From: Methylosinus sp. Sm6
Lineage (GTDB): Bacteria > Pseudomonadota > Alphaproteobacteria > Rhizobiales > Beijerinckiaceae
Reading direction: 5' to 3'
Length of the DNA: 43,676 nucleotides
NCBI RefSeq assembly: GCF_019802345.1
Contig: NZ_JAINDZ010000039.1
Span: 1-43,676, forward strand
Part shown: positions 16,851 to 25,267 of the stretch, one piece after another
How the letters are laid out: each line of letters opens with the position of its first letter
Numbering within the stretch: the first letter of the stretch is position 1
The notes under the pieces: model-generated
Seen by the model: the letters and a program-made list of their open reading frames with translations, nothing else
What the model was told of the DNA's origin: nothing
The model's database searches: none
Program-made: the position numbers and the translations under genes

Positions 16851-18316
16851 TCGAGAGGGTCGGCGTGAGACGGATCGAAATTGCCAGCGGCCTCGCTATC
16901 GCCGCGTCGCTTCTGCTGGGGGGAGCGACCCAAAAAGGCGCGCTATCGGACGACAGTGTTCAGCTCCTTTGTCTCCCGCTGCTCGGCTGCATCATTCTCG
17001 AATATCGATCGTGTGGAGGCTCTTTCGCCTGGGTCCTTTTCGGCTCGGCGATCCTGGCGGCGGTTCCGATCATTCAAACGATCCCGCTTCCTCCTGCGGT
17101 TTGGACAGCGCTGCCGGGGCACGCGACGATCGCCGCGACATATCACAGCGCGGGGCTCGACGTTCCATGGTCGAGCATCTCCGTCAGCCGCTGGGCGACG
17201 ACACGGTCCGCATTCGCGCTCATACCGCCTGTCACGATCTTTCTCGGCGTGCGGATGTGTGGGCGCCGCGAGCGTCGACGTCTCGCCTTGCTCATTCTGG
17301 CGTTCGGCGTCGCGACCGTCGTCCTCGAGATCATGCAGCTGGTACAGGGTCAAGACAGCGCCTTGCGTTTCTATGCGCTGACGTTTCGCGATGTCGGGGT
17401 CGGGTTTTTCGCCAATCGGAATCACACGGCGGCGTTTCTCTACGCGACGATCCCGATCGCGGCGTTCGCCTCGGATCGGTTTATTCGACACGGGAACCAT
17501 GGCGTCGCGCTGTTGCTCGGCTATTTGCTGACGGCCTGGCTCGGACTCATGATGACAGCGTCACGTTCCGCGCTGCTGATGGGCTTTATCGCGACAGTTG
17601 GGGCCGCCGCTCTGCTGATGCGGGGGCGAATGGGCCTGTTGAAGCAGCTGCGGGTCGCCGACTATCTCATCGCCGGCGGCTTCCTGGCCGGCGCCGGCGG
17701 TCTTGCGACCTCGTTCGGATTGTCCGGCATTCTCGCTCGTCTCAGCGAGGAGAAGATTGCGGCCGATGCGCGCTGGTCGGTCGCGAAAGCGTCGTTTTCG
17801 GCCGCCGAGGCGTTTTTCCCGTTCGGTTCCGGTCTCGGCGCTTTCGATCGGGTGTATCCCGTGTTCGAGGGCGCCGCGGGCATCGTCCCGGCGTTCGTCA
17901 ATCATGCGCATAATGATGTGCTCGAGCTCGTGGTCGAGCTCGGTCTCGTCGGCCTCGTCGTCATCATCGGCGCGATCGTCTTTGCGGGGCTCTCGGCCTG
18001 GCGTTGCCTTCGCGAAGGCGACGCGACCGTCGCGACCGAACGATCGGCTGCGCTCCTCGTCGCGATATTGCTGTTCGTTCACTCGCTCTGGGATTATCCG
18101 TTGCGCACATCGGGAGTCGCCGCGGTATTTGCATTCTGTGGCGCCGTCTTGTGCGCCATTCCCAGAACCGAGCGTCGCGAAGCTGGCCGCGGCGGCGCGG
18201 ACAAGCGATCCGAACAGAGCCGCCGCCGAGCTTTCACCGATGCTTCTGGCGGCGTTCACGCGCCGTCGCCGGCTCTGCGATGGCGCATGAGCGCGCCGCG
18301 CCGAAGCGGGTCGTGA
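16847..18316 (+). CDS. O-antigen polymerase/ligase-like membrane protein (Wzy_C family), first copy
   Basis: A 489-residue inner-membrane protein with about ten membrane helices. Family motifs are GFFANRNHTAAFL at about 186-198 and the periplasmic loop FVNHAHNDVLELVVELGLVG at about 350-369, the H-x-x-N-D...E...G-L-x-G pattern of the O-antigen ligase family. Such proteins either polymerise lipid-linked repeat units or transfer the finished polymer to an acceptor. The GTG at 16847 overlaps the FecR-like stop. A GTG at 16865 with GAGAGGG five bases upstream is a good alternative. The C-terminal 45 residues after CAIPRTERRE are basic and disordered. A second member of the family lies at 28513, so the division of labour is open. 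Confidence 0.88.
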   Translation: MIERVGVRRIEIASGLAIAASLLLGGATQKGALSDDSVQLLCLPLLGCIILEYRSCGGSFAWVLFGSAILAAVPIIQTIPLPPAVWTALPGHATIAATYHSAGLDVPWSSISVSRWATTRSAFALIPPVTIFLGVRMCGRRERRRLALLILAFGVATVVLEIMQLVQGQDSALRFYALTFRDVGVGFFANRNHTAAFLYATIPIAAFASDRFIRHGNHGVALLLGYLLTAWLGLMMTASRSALLMGFIATVGAAALLMRGRMGLLKQLRVADYLIAGGFLAGAGGLATSFGLSGILARLSEEKIAADARWSVAKASFSAAEAFFPFGSGLGAFDRVYPVFEGAAGIVPAFVNHAHNDVLELVVELGLVGLVVIIGAIVFAGLSAWRCLREGDATVATERSAALLVAILLFVHSLWDYPLRTSGVAAVFAFCGAVLCAIPRTERREAGRGGADKRSEQSRRRAFTDASGGVHAPSPALRWRMSAPRRSGS

Positions 18317-18320
18317 CATT

Positions 18321-18379
18321 GCGAGCCTGAAGGCTCGCGGTCCAAGCGCGGCCCATGGACCGCGAGCCTTCAGGCTCGC
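18321..18379. repeat. Long perfect inverted repeat, family B
   Basis: A perfect 24-bp stem (18321-18344 with 18356-18379) closes an 11-base loop, five bases after the polymerase stop. The arms begin GCGAGCCTGAAGGCTCGCGG. The right arm matches 122-145 in 23 of 24 positions, and the hairpin at 3158-3191 is a diverged relative. No T-run follows, so it is an extragenic palindromic repeat that may also act as a terminator or RNA-stabilising element between two transcripts. Confidence 0.85.
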
Positions 18380-18560
18380 TCTCGAAGCCCATCAAATTCG
18401 ATGAAGCAGTTCACTAGAGCGTTTTCGACTAACCGTCTCTTCCGAAGCTCCAGCCAGCCGCGAGAACCGATTCTGTTCCGCTCGGCAGACCATCGAAACA
18501 GTCGTTTCATCGCACGGACGAACGGCGGCTGCATGGCCGAACGTCCTCCGATTTGCAGCG

Positions 18561-20834
18561 TTGCGGAAAGCGAGGCCTCTTTTGGACGATAGGTCGCGAA
18601 GCGCGGATCGGCTCACGCAAAAGATCCTCGTTCACGCCATTAATTTCGCGCCGGAGCTCATCGGGTGCGCGAAATGCACGACCGAGCTCGCGCAATATCT
18701 CGCGGCGCGGGGACATGAAGTCGAAGTCGTCACCGCGCCGCCGCATTATCCAGGATGGATCGTGCGTGCTCCCTATCGCGGCTCGGCCTATCGGCAAGAG
18801 ACGCTCGGCTCCATACGTCTGATCCGCTGCCCGATGGCCACGAAAGCGGGAGCGGCTGGTGTGTGGCGCCTGCTGGCGCCGCTCAGTTTCGCGGTGGCCG
18901 CCGCTCCGATCGTCGCCTGGCGCATTCTGCGGCGCCGGCCGGATGTCGTGCTGTGCGTGGAGCCGACCCTGTTCTCCGCGCCCGCGGCCCTGCTCGCCGC
19001 CAAGCTCGTCGGAGCGCGCAGCGTGCTGCATGTGCAGGACCTCGAAGTCGACGCCGCTTTCGAGCTCGGGCGGTTGCGCGGCGCCTCGGTCCGGAAGGCG
19101 GCGAATTTCCTCGAACGGCGTCTTCTCGGCGGGTTCGATTGCATCGTGACGATTTCAGACAAAATGAGGCGGGCGCTTTCCGCCAAAGGGCTCGAGCCTG
19201 CGAAGGTGGTCGTTCTCCGGAACTGGGTCGACCTCGACGCCATCCGGCCGCAACCGAAAAGCGCGTCGAATGCGTTTCGCCTGCAATTGGGTTTTGCGGA
19301 GGATGATTTCGTCGTCCTCTATGCAGGCCATATCGGCGCCAAGCAGGCGCTCGATGTGGTGTTCGAGGCGGCGCGCCGTCTCGCCGACCAACGCTCCATT
19401 CGCTTCGTTGTCGCCGGCGAAGGCCCTGCTCTCGAGGGGCTCCTGCAGACATACCGCGACGCCGCCAATGTCGCCTTCCTGCCGCTGCAGTCGGCAGTGA
19501 GAGTGAACGAATTGCTGGCGATGGCGGATCTTCACGTGCTGCCGCAGCATGTCGGCGCGGCGGATCTCGTCCTGCCGTCGAAGCTCGGCGGCATGCTCGC
19601 GAGCGGTCGGCCGATCGCCGCCACGGCGAAGCCAGGAACGGAAATCGCCGATCTTCTCGCGGATATCGCGCTGCTGTCGGCGCCGGGCGACGACGAGGCG
19701 CTGGCCACATCGATCCTGACGGCGAGATCCCGCGACTCGTCCGACAAAGTCGCGCGCGGGCTGGCCTTGGCCGAATCCTTCAGCGCCGCGCGGCTGCTGC
19801 CGGCTTTCGAGCAGCTGCTGGTGGAGCGCGAGGGCGTCCGTCGCCGCGAGGCGGGGTCGGCAGGCGCAGGCTCGCGATCGCGAGCGTTCGTGTCGAAGCG
19901 CCCCGGATATTCGATTGGCTTTGGCCTTCTCGCGGTCCTGGTCGCCGCGGAACTCACGGCGAGGGCGCTGGGCTTTGTCGATGTCCCGGTCTACCGACGC
20001 GAGCCGGGGACGGAATATCTCCCCGAAGCCGGGCAGTCCGGCCGCTTCATGAACGCCAACGACTGGTATTTCAACAACGAGAGCATGCCGCTCGCGCAGG
20101 ATTGGAAGCCAGGCGGCGCGATCGATGCGCTGCTGATCGGCAATTCGATCGTCATGGGCGGAAATCCTTACAAGCAGCCCGAAAAGCTGGTCGCGCAGAT
20201 CCAGAGTCGACTCGGCGCGCGATCGACGGTGTGGCCGATCGCCGTGGGCGGCTGGAATCAGCCCAATGAGGTCGCCTATCTCGATCGGCGCCCAGAGATC
20301 GTCCGCGCGGCGGGCTATGTCGCCTGGGAATATATGGCGGGAGGGCTCTCGTCCGCTTCGGCCTGGCGAGGCGAATATGTCTTTCCGACGCAAAGGCCGG
20401 TCTCGGCCGCCTGGTATGCGCTGCGTCGCTATGCAATTCCGTGGCTCGTTCCGGGAACGCTCGCCAGCGAATTGCCGCCGCGGGGCAACGCGGAGAATGC
20501 CCATGCGGCCGATTTCGATCGCATGCTGCATGATCTCGCGGCGAGCACGCGCAGCGATCGTCCCGGCTTCATTTGGCTGTACCCGTCTCAGGAACAGCTG
20601 CGCATGGCGAGGCGCGGCGAAGAATGGCTGCCCGAGCGCGCGCTGATCGAGACCATGGCGAGACGCAACGGGCTGAGGATCGTCGACGTCGCTGCAAAGA
20701 TCGAATGGAACGAGAGCCATTATCGCGACGGCTTGCATCCGAATGTGGAGGGAAACCGAATGCTCGGCTCCATTCTGGCGGCGGAGATCGCAGCGGACGT
20801 CGCCGATCGCATGATTTCGGCGGTGGGACAGTGA
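18561..20834 (+). CDS. Glycosyltransferase family 4 (WcaI-like) fused to an SGNH-hydrolase-like domain
   Basis: A 757-residue two-part protein. Residues about 20-420 form a GT4 glycosyltransferase like WcaI: KILVHAINFAPELIG, ARGHEVEVVTAPPHYPGW, VVLRNWVDL, VVLYAGHIGAKQALD, FVVAGEGPALEGLL, and the donor-site segment LPSKLGGMLASGRPIAATA. A hydrophobic helix follows (about 450-472, IGFGLLAVLVAAELTARALGF). The rest resembles an SGNH hydrolase: block I as LLIGNSIVMGG near 524-534 with GNS in place of GDS, and block V as DGLHPNVEGNRM with the D-x-x-H pair at about 723-726. The second part may attach or remove acyl groups. WcaI proteins are usually about 410 residues, so the fusion is unusual. The start is uncertain: TTG at 18561 or TTG at 18582 behind GCGAGG; no ATG fits. 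Confidence 0.85.
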   Translation: MRKARPLLDDRSRSADRLTQKILVHAINFAPELIGCAKCTTELAQYLAARGHEVEVVTAPPHYPGWIVRAPYRGSAYRQETLGSIRLIRCPMATKAGAAGVWRLLAPLSFAVAAAPIVAWRILRRRPDVVLCVEPTLFSAPAALLAAKLVGARSVLHVQDLEVDAAFELGRLRGASVRKAANFLERRLLGGFDCIVTISDKMRRALSAKGLEPAKVVVLRNWVDLDAIRPQPKSASNAFRLQLGFAEDDFVVLYAGHIGAKQALDVVFEAARRLADQRSIRFVVAGEGPALEGLLQTYRDAANVAFLPLQSAVRVNELLAMADLHVLPQHVGAADLVLPSKLGGMLASGRPIAATAKPGTEIADLLADIALLSAPGDDEALATSILTARSRDSSDKVARGLALAESFSAARLLPAFEQLLVEREGVRRREAGSAGAGSRSRAFVSKRPGYSIGFGLLAVLVAAELTARALGFVDVPVYRREPGTEYLPEAGQSGRFMNANDWYFNNESMPLAQDWKPGGAIDALLIGNSIVMGGNPYKQPEKLVAQIQSRLGARSTVWPIAVGGWNQPNEVAYLDRRPEIVRAAGYVAWEYMAGGLSSASAWRGEYVFPTQRPVSAAWYALRRYAIPWLVPGTLASELPPRGNAENAHAADFDRMLHDLAASTRSDRPGFIWLYPSQEQLRMARRGEEWLPERALIETMARRNGLRIVDVAAKIEWNESHYRDGLHPNVEGNRMLGSILAAEIAADVADRMISAVGQ

Positions 20835-20974
20835 CGAGCGCCGACATCTGGTCCGGCGCGACTTCGTTCGGCGAGCGGCGGTCGCGGCGCCGCGTTGCGG
20901 CGGCTTCCCCGACGACGGACGCCGCCGCTCCGAGCGCTCGCGCAGCCGTCGTCGGGGGGATGCTTCGCACGTGA
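20831..20974 (+). CDS. Possible small coupled ORF
   Basis: A 47-residue frame that starts with GTG overlapping the stop of the glycosyltransferase-SGNH gene (GTGA). It ends with a TGA overlapping the GTG start of the flippase (again GTGA). It exactly fills the 136-base gap. The product (MTSADIWSGATSFGERRSRR...) is short, basic and alanine-rich, with no recognised domain. It may serve only to couple translation across the gap, or be chance. Confidence 0.28.
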   Translation: MTSADIWSGATSFGERRSRRRVAAASPTTDAAAPSARAAVVGGMLRT

Positions 20975-22329
20975 CGATCAAGTCTTCGAGCGCGCTTTTT
21001 TCCAGCCTCGCGGCCAGCCAGGCATTTCGCGCGGTCGCGTCCAACAGCGCCTGGCTGCTGTTCGACCGCTTCGCGCGCATGGGGCTGGCTCTCGCCGTCG
21101 GAGTGTGGACGGCCCGCTATCTGGGACCGGAGCGATATGGCGAGCTCTATTTCGTTCTTGCCTTTCTCGCGCTGTTTCAGAGCGCCGCGCCTTTGGGGCT
21201 CGACGCCGTCGTCGTCCGCGATCTGGCGGTGGATCGAACCGAAGCCGGCGCAATTCTCGGCGCCACTTTCGCGGTTCGCCTCGCCGCCGGCGTCGCCTGC
21301 TTCGGGCTCGCGGTCGGCGGCCTGGCGCTGTGGCGCGGCCCCGGCAGCCGCGAGGTCATGCTCTGCGCCCTCGCCGCCGGAGGACTGATATTTCAAGCCT
21401 TCGACACCGTGGATTTATGGTTCCAGAGTCGGAGCCAGAGCCGGCGGACCATTGTTCCGAAGCTCGTCGCCTATCTCTGCGCGAGCGCATTCAAGGTGAT
21501 GGCGATCATTCAGGCGGCCCCGCTGTTAGTTTTCGCGCTGGTCCAGACGATGGACGGTCTCATCGCCGCTGTCGGCCTCTGTGTGGCCTACCGCCTTTTT
21601 CCCGCCGGGCAGCCGTTGAAGGCGACCTTGGAGCGCGCCGAGAAGCAGGTCCGCGAATCCTTTCCCTATATGCTCGGCGCCGTCGCCATCGTCGTCTATA
21701 TGAGGATAGACCAGCTGATGGTCGTCCATCTCCTCGGCTATGAGGCGTCGGGCGTCTATGCGGCGGTGGTCCCTCTATCGACGGTCTGGACGGTGATCCC
21801 GACGACGCTCGCCGTGAGCCTCGCCCCCTTCATCGCCCGGAAAAAAAACGAGAGCGAGGCCGCCTATTATGACTCGCTCACGCTGGTCTTCCGTGTGTTC
21901 GGGAGCTTTGGCCTCTTGTCGTCGATCGTCACGGCGGCCGCGGCGCCTTTGATCGTCGGCCTCTTGTTCGGCGAGCAATACAAAGGCGCGGACCAGCTGC
22001 TCGCCATTCACGCTTTCGGCAATTTCTTCGTCTTCCAGGGAGTTGCGCAAGGGCTCTGGGTGGTGAACGAAAGAGAGGGGCGCCTCGCCGTCTGGCGCGT
22101 GCTGATCGGGGCCTGTGTTTCCATTTGCGCCAATGTCGTCCTCCTGCCGATCATGGGCCTGCGAGGAGCGGCCGTGTCCTACATATTGTCGCAAGCTTGT
22201 GCTGCGATCTTTCTCAACCTCGTGTTCGCGCCGAACATTTTCATCATGCAATTTGGATTTTCACGACCGCGGCGACGCTTGTCCTTCGCGCCGAAGCGTG
22301 AGGCCGTCATGACACGAGAGGTCTCATGA
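20971..22329 (+). CDS. Polysaccharide flippase (Wzx-like)
   Basis: Moves the undecaprenyl-linked repeat unit across the inner membrane for polymerisation. The 452-residue protein has about 12-14 membrane helices and the usual openings of the family: NSAWLLFDRFARMGLALAVGVWTARYLGPERYGELYFVLAFLALF, then PLGLDAVVVRDLAVDR. The central RESFPYMLGAVAIVVYMRIDQLMVVHLLGYEASGVYAAVVPL is typical of polysaccharide_synt proteins. It starts with GTG at 20971, behind GGGGGG about ten bases upstream. Its stop overlaps the next start (ATGA), so it is coupled to the FkbM methyltransferase. It is the only flippase in the locus. Confidence 0.92.
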   Translation: MTIKSSSALFSSLAASQAFRAVASNSAWLLFDRFARMGLALAVGVWTARYLGPERYGELYFVLAFLALFQSAAPLGLDAVVVRDLAVDRTEAGAILGATFAVRLAAGVACFGLAVGGLALWRGPGSREVMLCALAAGGLIFQAFDTVDLWFQSRSQSRRTIVPKLVAYLCASAFKVMAIIQAAPLLVFALVQTMDGLIAAVGLCVAYRLFPAGQPLKATLERAEKQVRESFPYMLGAVAIVVYMRIDQLMVVHLLGYEASGVYAAVVPLSTVWTVIPTTLAVSLAPFIARKKNESEAAYYDSLTLVFRVFGSFGLLSSIVTAAAAPLIVGLLFGEQYKGADQLLAIHAFGNFFVFQGVAQGLWVVNEREGRLAVWRVLIGACVSICANVVLLPIMGLRGAAVSYILSQACAAIFLNLVFAPNIFIMQFGFSRPRRRLSFAPKREAVMTREVS

Positions 22330-23123
22330 GAAACATCGTCTCACATGCATATGTGAAAATATTTGCTCGCCCGATTTTCGCAAAATTCAACCGGTTCTTG
22401 TTCGTGCTCGCCGCCAAGGGCCTGGGGATACTCAATTATGAGACGCCGGAGGCGAGCGGAGAAGACGCCTTTGTCGCTCGCGTCCTGCCCGAGCTGGACG
22501 ATGGCCGCTCGATCGTCCTCGACGTCGGCGCCAATGAGGGAGATTTCGCGGATGTCGTCTTGACGTCGTCGAGATATATTCACGTCCTGTGCGTCGAGCC
22601 GCATCCAAAGACATTTTCCAGGCTGGCCGAGAGGTTCTCGAACTCGGAGCGCATCGAATTGCTGAACGTCGGCGCCGGGCCCGAGGATCGCGCCCACCGT
22701 TTGTTCGATTACGAAGCTCGGGACGGTTCCGGTCATGCGTCCTTCTATCGAGAAGCCATCGAAGACCTGCACAAAGGCGTTGCGACAGCAATCGACGTTC
22801 CCGTGAAGAAGCTCGATTCGATCATTTTGAACCAAGACAGGCGAGTGCAAATCATAAAGATAGACGTGGAAGGGTTCGAGAGGGACGTTCTGGTCGGCTT
22901 GGGCGAGACGATCCGGCGCCATTGTCCGCAGTATATCATTATGGAATTTAATGAGATGAATATTATCTCTCATTGCTTTCTTCGCGATATCACGAATATG
23001 CTCCCCGGATATGAGCCCTTCCGGATATTGCCGCAGGGAAGGCTGCTTCCGCTGACGCCCTACCGTCCGCTTTTCGCCGAGATATTCGCGTATCAGAATA
23101 TTGCTTTCGTGAAGGCTGATTAG
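22326..23123 (+). CDS. FkbM family methyltransferase 1
   Basis: A 265-residue SAM-dependent methyltransferase, probably O-methylating a sugar of the repeat unit. It has the FkbM order: SAM-binding motif I VLDVGANEGDFADVV (near 60-75), an acidic motif II VLCVEPHPKTFSRL, the post-motif VGAGPEDRAHRLFDYEA, and the late signature IIKIDVEGFERDVLVGLG followed by YIIMEFNEMN. GAGAGG lies 4-5 bases before the ATG, which overlaps the flippase stop. GC content falls in its 3' half (for example ...AATATTATCTCTCATTGC...), unlike the core genes. Its stop codon TAG is the first triplet of a family A repeat. Confidence 0.88.
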   Translation: MRNIVSHAYVKIFARPIFAKFNRFLFVLAAKGLGILNYETPEASGEDAFVARVLPELDDGRSIVLDVGANEGDFADVVLTSSRYIHVLCVEPHPKTFSRLAERFSNSERIELLNVGAGPEDRAHRLFDYEARDGSGHASFYREAIEDLHKGVATAIDVPVKKLDSIILNQDRRVQIIKIDVEGFERDVLVGLGETIRRHCPQYIIMEFNEMNIISHCFLRDITNMLPGYEPFRILPQGRLLPLTPYRPLFAEIFAYQNIAFVKAD

Positions 23124-23180
23124 AGCGCTTTCCGATCGAACGGAATCGTTCGATCGATCAGAATTTGTTCCAAATCAAAA
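23121..23180. repeat. Palindromic intergenic repeat, family A, copy 2
   Basis: Bases 23124-23158 are identical to 1656-1690, including the CGATCGAACG/CGTTCGATCG stem around GAAT. The repeat begins inside the stop codon of the FkbM gene: the TAG of the repeat is the stop. Confidence 0.8.
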
Positions 23181-23258
23181 CACGCTGGAGCAGCGCATAG
23201 GACGCGCTTTGCGCGCGGCCGCCGCACCTCTCGCCGTTGTCACGCGGAAAGGGTCGAC

Positions 23259-24218
23259 ATGACACGTCATCCGGTCTTGTTAATTGCGTTCAATCGACCT
23301 TCTAAAACCAGAATGGTGCTGGAAAAAATCCGCCTCGCCGCTCCGAAGCGACTCTATGTCGCCGTGGACGGCCCACGCCCCCATGCGCCGGACGATGATG
23401 CGCTCTGTGGCCAAGTACGGGATCTGATCTCCTTCGTCGATTGGCCATGTCGAATCGAGACATTGTTTCGGGAAGACAACCTCGGGTGCGGGCGAGGGGC
23501 TTCCGAAGCTATATCCTGGTTTTTCGCCAATGAGGACGCGGGAATTATCCTCGAGGACGACATCTTGCCGACGCGGAGCTTTTTTGCGTTCTGCGACGCC
23601 ATGCTCGACAAATATAAAGATAATGAGCAAATATCGATGATCGCGGGCAGCTGCTTTGCCCCGTCTCGTCTGTTCGAGGGATTCAGCTACAAATTTTCTG
23701 CCTTCCCCTTGATTTGGGGATGGGCGAGCTGGAAGCGAGCCTGGAGGCACTACGACTATGAAATGCGGACGTGGCCGAACTGGGACCGAGCCGCAGGACT
23801 GGCCAATTTGTCGAGGGGAGACAGGTTTTTTGAAAATCATTGGAGAGACGTTTTCGAGCGCATGTACCGCAGCCACAACAAGGTGACCTGGGACTACCAA
23901 TGGCTATTCAAGAATTTTGAATGCAACTTCAAGACGATTGTGCCTCGAAACTCGATCGTATCCAATATCGGCTTCGACATCGGCGCCACGCACGCGGGCA
24001 AGGCGCCCTGGTATGTCCGCAAGTATGGAGCGAGTGAACTACACTTTCCTGTAACTCATCCATCGGCATGTGAGGTAGATCCGCGTCTCGATCGATATAT
24101 GCACAGAAATATATTTAACGTCAGTTTTGCGCATAAAACGAAAATTTACTTAAAGACGGCCGCAAGCTTGGGATTTTTTCAGCATTCGCGTGTCGATGTC
24201 GAATCTTGTCATGAATAA
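23259..24218 (+). CDS. Glycosyltransferase, HlpA-like (GT2/GT-A fold)
   Basis: A 319-residue cytoplasmic glycosyltransferase. The opening HPVLLIAFNRPSKTRMVLEKIR, the YVAVDGPRPHAPDDDAL block, LFREDNLGCGRGASEAISWFF and the DXD-like IILEDDILPTRSFFAFCDAML (near 96-116) match a GT-A family annotated as hemolytic protein HlpA-like. The segment FPLIWGWASWKRAWRHYD is also typical of that family. AAAGGG lies 5 bases before the ATG. The 3' end drops in GC, leading into an AT-rich gap. It probably adds one residue to the repeat unit; sugar and linkage are unknown. Confidence 0.85.
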   Translation: MTRHPVLLIAFNRPSKTRMVLEKIRLAAPKRLYVAVDGPRPHAPDDDALCGQVRDLISFVDWPCRIETLFREDNLGCGRGASEAISWFFANEDAGIILEDDILPTRSFFAFCDAMLDKYKDNEQISMIAGSCFAPSRLFEGFSYKFSAFPLIWGWASWKRAWRHYDYEMRTWPNWDRAAGLANLSRGDRFFENHWRDVFERMYRSHNKVTWDYQWLFKNFECNFKTIVPRNSIVSNIGFDIGATHAGKAPWYVRKYGASELHFPVTHPSACEVDPRLDRYMHRNIFNVSFAHKTKIYLKTAASLGFFQHSRVDVESCHE

Positions 24219-24329
24219 TACACAGTAATATTATTAATTATGATGTGTATGTAATAAAAAACAAGGCTACAGGACGTAAGGTGTGAATGTGGTTTTGTTG
24301 ATATTGTATTTTCTAATAGAGAGATCGAA
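24219..24329. other. AT-rich spacer, possible promoter
   Basis: A 111-base stretch far richer in A and T than anything else in the window (for example TAATATTATTAATTATGATG near 24227). It may hold a promoter for the next gene or mark the boundary of a segment acquired from a lower-GC source. Confidence 0.45.
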
Positions 24330-25229
24330 ATGTCAGCGCGCATCGATTGGAGAGTAAGGCCGACGGGCTTCTTGTGGGAGACTGTCGTGAACAAGTTGCG
24401 CTATCCCAGCGATATTTCGCGGCGACAAGCCGAGTTTGGCGATGAGCGTGAGCGCCTCTTTTCCATAAGACGTCAGATCGCTGAAAGCATGCCGGACAAT
24501 CCGTGCGTGTTCGGTTACAAGGTATATTCTCAGGTCGACGAGGACGGGATCATTCAGAACATTCTCGGCCGAATTCCAAATCACAGCCGTACGTTCATCG
24601 AGATCGGTTGTGGAACTGGCGTCGAAAACAACACGCATTTTCTGGCTCTTCTCGGCTATGATGGGTGTTGGATCGACGGTTCTGCCGCAAACATCGCGCA
24701 AATCAAAAGACAGTTGGGACGGCTTCAATTCGACAGTCTCAATATAATAAATGCGTTCGTGAATAGAGATAATATAGGGGCTTTGATCGATGATTGCATG
24801 AAATTCATCGGCTCCGAGTCGCTCGGATTTCTCTCGTTGGACATCGATGGAAATGATCTCTATGTTCTCGGCGAGATCATGAAAATATCAAATCCAGAGG
24901 TTGTCTGCGTCGAGTATAATGCTAAATTTCCGCCGCCTGTCGCTATCTCGATCGCCTACAGCGAGGGTGTCCAATGGGCTGGCGATGATTATCACGGGGC
25001 GTCGTTGAGCGCATTTTGCGAGCTGCTTTCCGACTACGTTCTTGTTTGCTGCAACGCTTCAGGGGCCAATGCATTTTTTGTCAGAAAAGACAAGGCCTCT
25101 GGGTTTTCTGGGTATTCGATCTCGGATATTTACCAACCTGCGCGATTCGAGTTGATACGAGTTGCTGCGGGGCATCCGCCGACACTGAAGTTCTTACGCG
25201 ATTATCTCAATGCGCGTGCGCGTCATTGA
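24330..25229 (+). CDS. FkbM-like methyltransferase 2
   Basis: A 299-residue SAM-binding protein of the FkbM-like group. It has KVYSQVDEDGIIQNILGRIP before motif I FIEIGCGTGVENNTHFLALLGYDGCWIDGS (from about residue 89), and later LGFLSLDIDGNDLYVLGEIM and VVCVEYNAKFPPP, where the family's acidic strand and late signature lie. It probably modifies a sugar. GC content is clearly below that of the window, with codons such as AAT, ATA and TAT common, which suggests transfer. GAGAG lies 7 bases before the ATG. The next gene begins 39 bases after the stop. Confidence 0.8.
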   Translation: MSARIDWRVRPTGFLWETVVNKLRYPSDISRRQAEFGDERERLFSIRRQIAESMPDNPCVFGYKVYSQVDEDGIIQNILGRIPNHSRTFIEIGCGTGVENNTHFLALLGYDGCWIDGSAANIAQIKRQLGRLQFDSLNIINAFVNRDNIGALIDDCMKFIGSESLGFLSLDIDGNDLYVLGEIMKISNPEVVCVEYNAKFPPPVAISIAYSEGVQWAGDDYHGASLSAFCELLSDYVLVCCNASGANAFFVRKDKASGFSGYSISDIYQPARFELIRVAAGHPPTLKFLRDYLNARARH

Positions 25230-25267
25230 GTTCGGATTTTTGTGTCGACAACCAACGGAATCCGCAG

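Noticed and set aside
18317-18560. Possible small gene between the polymerase and the fusion gene
   Set aside because: The frames here are short, start in the hairpin repeat and have no conserved features.
19155-21080. A 641-codon minus frame opposite the glycosyltransferase-SGNH gene
   Set aside because: Low-complexity Arg/Ala-rich translation with no motif. The plus strand carries clear GT4 and SGNH-like motifs.
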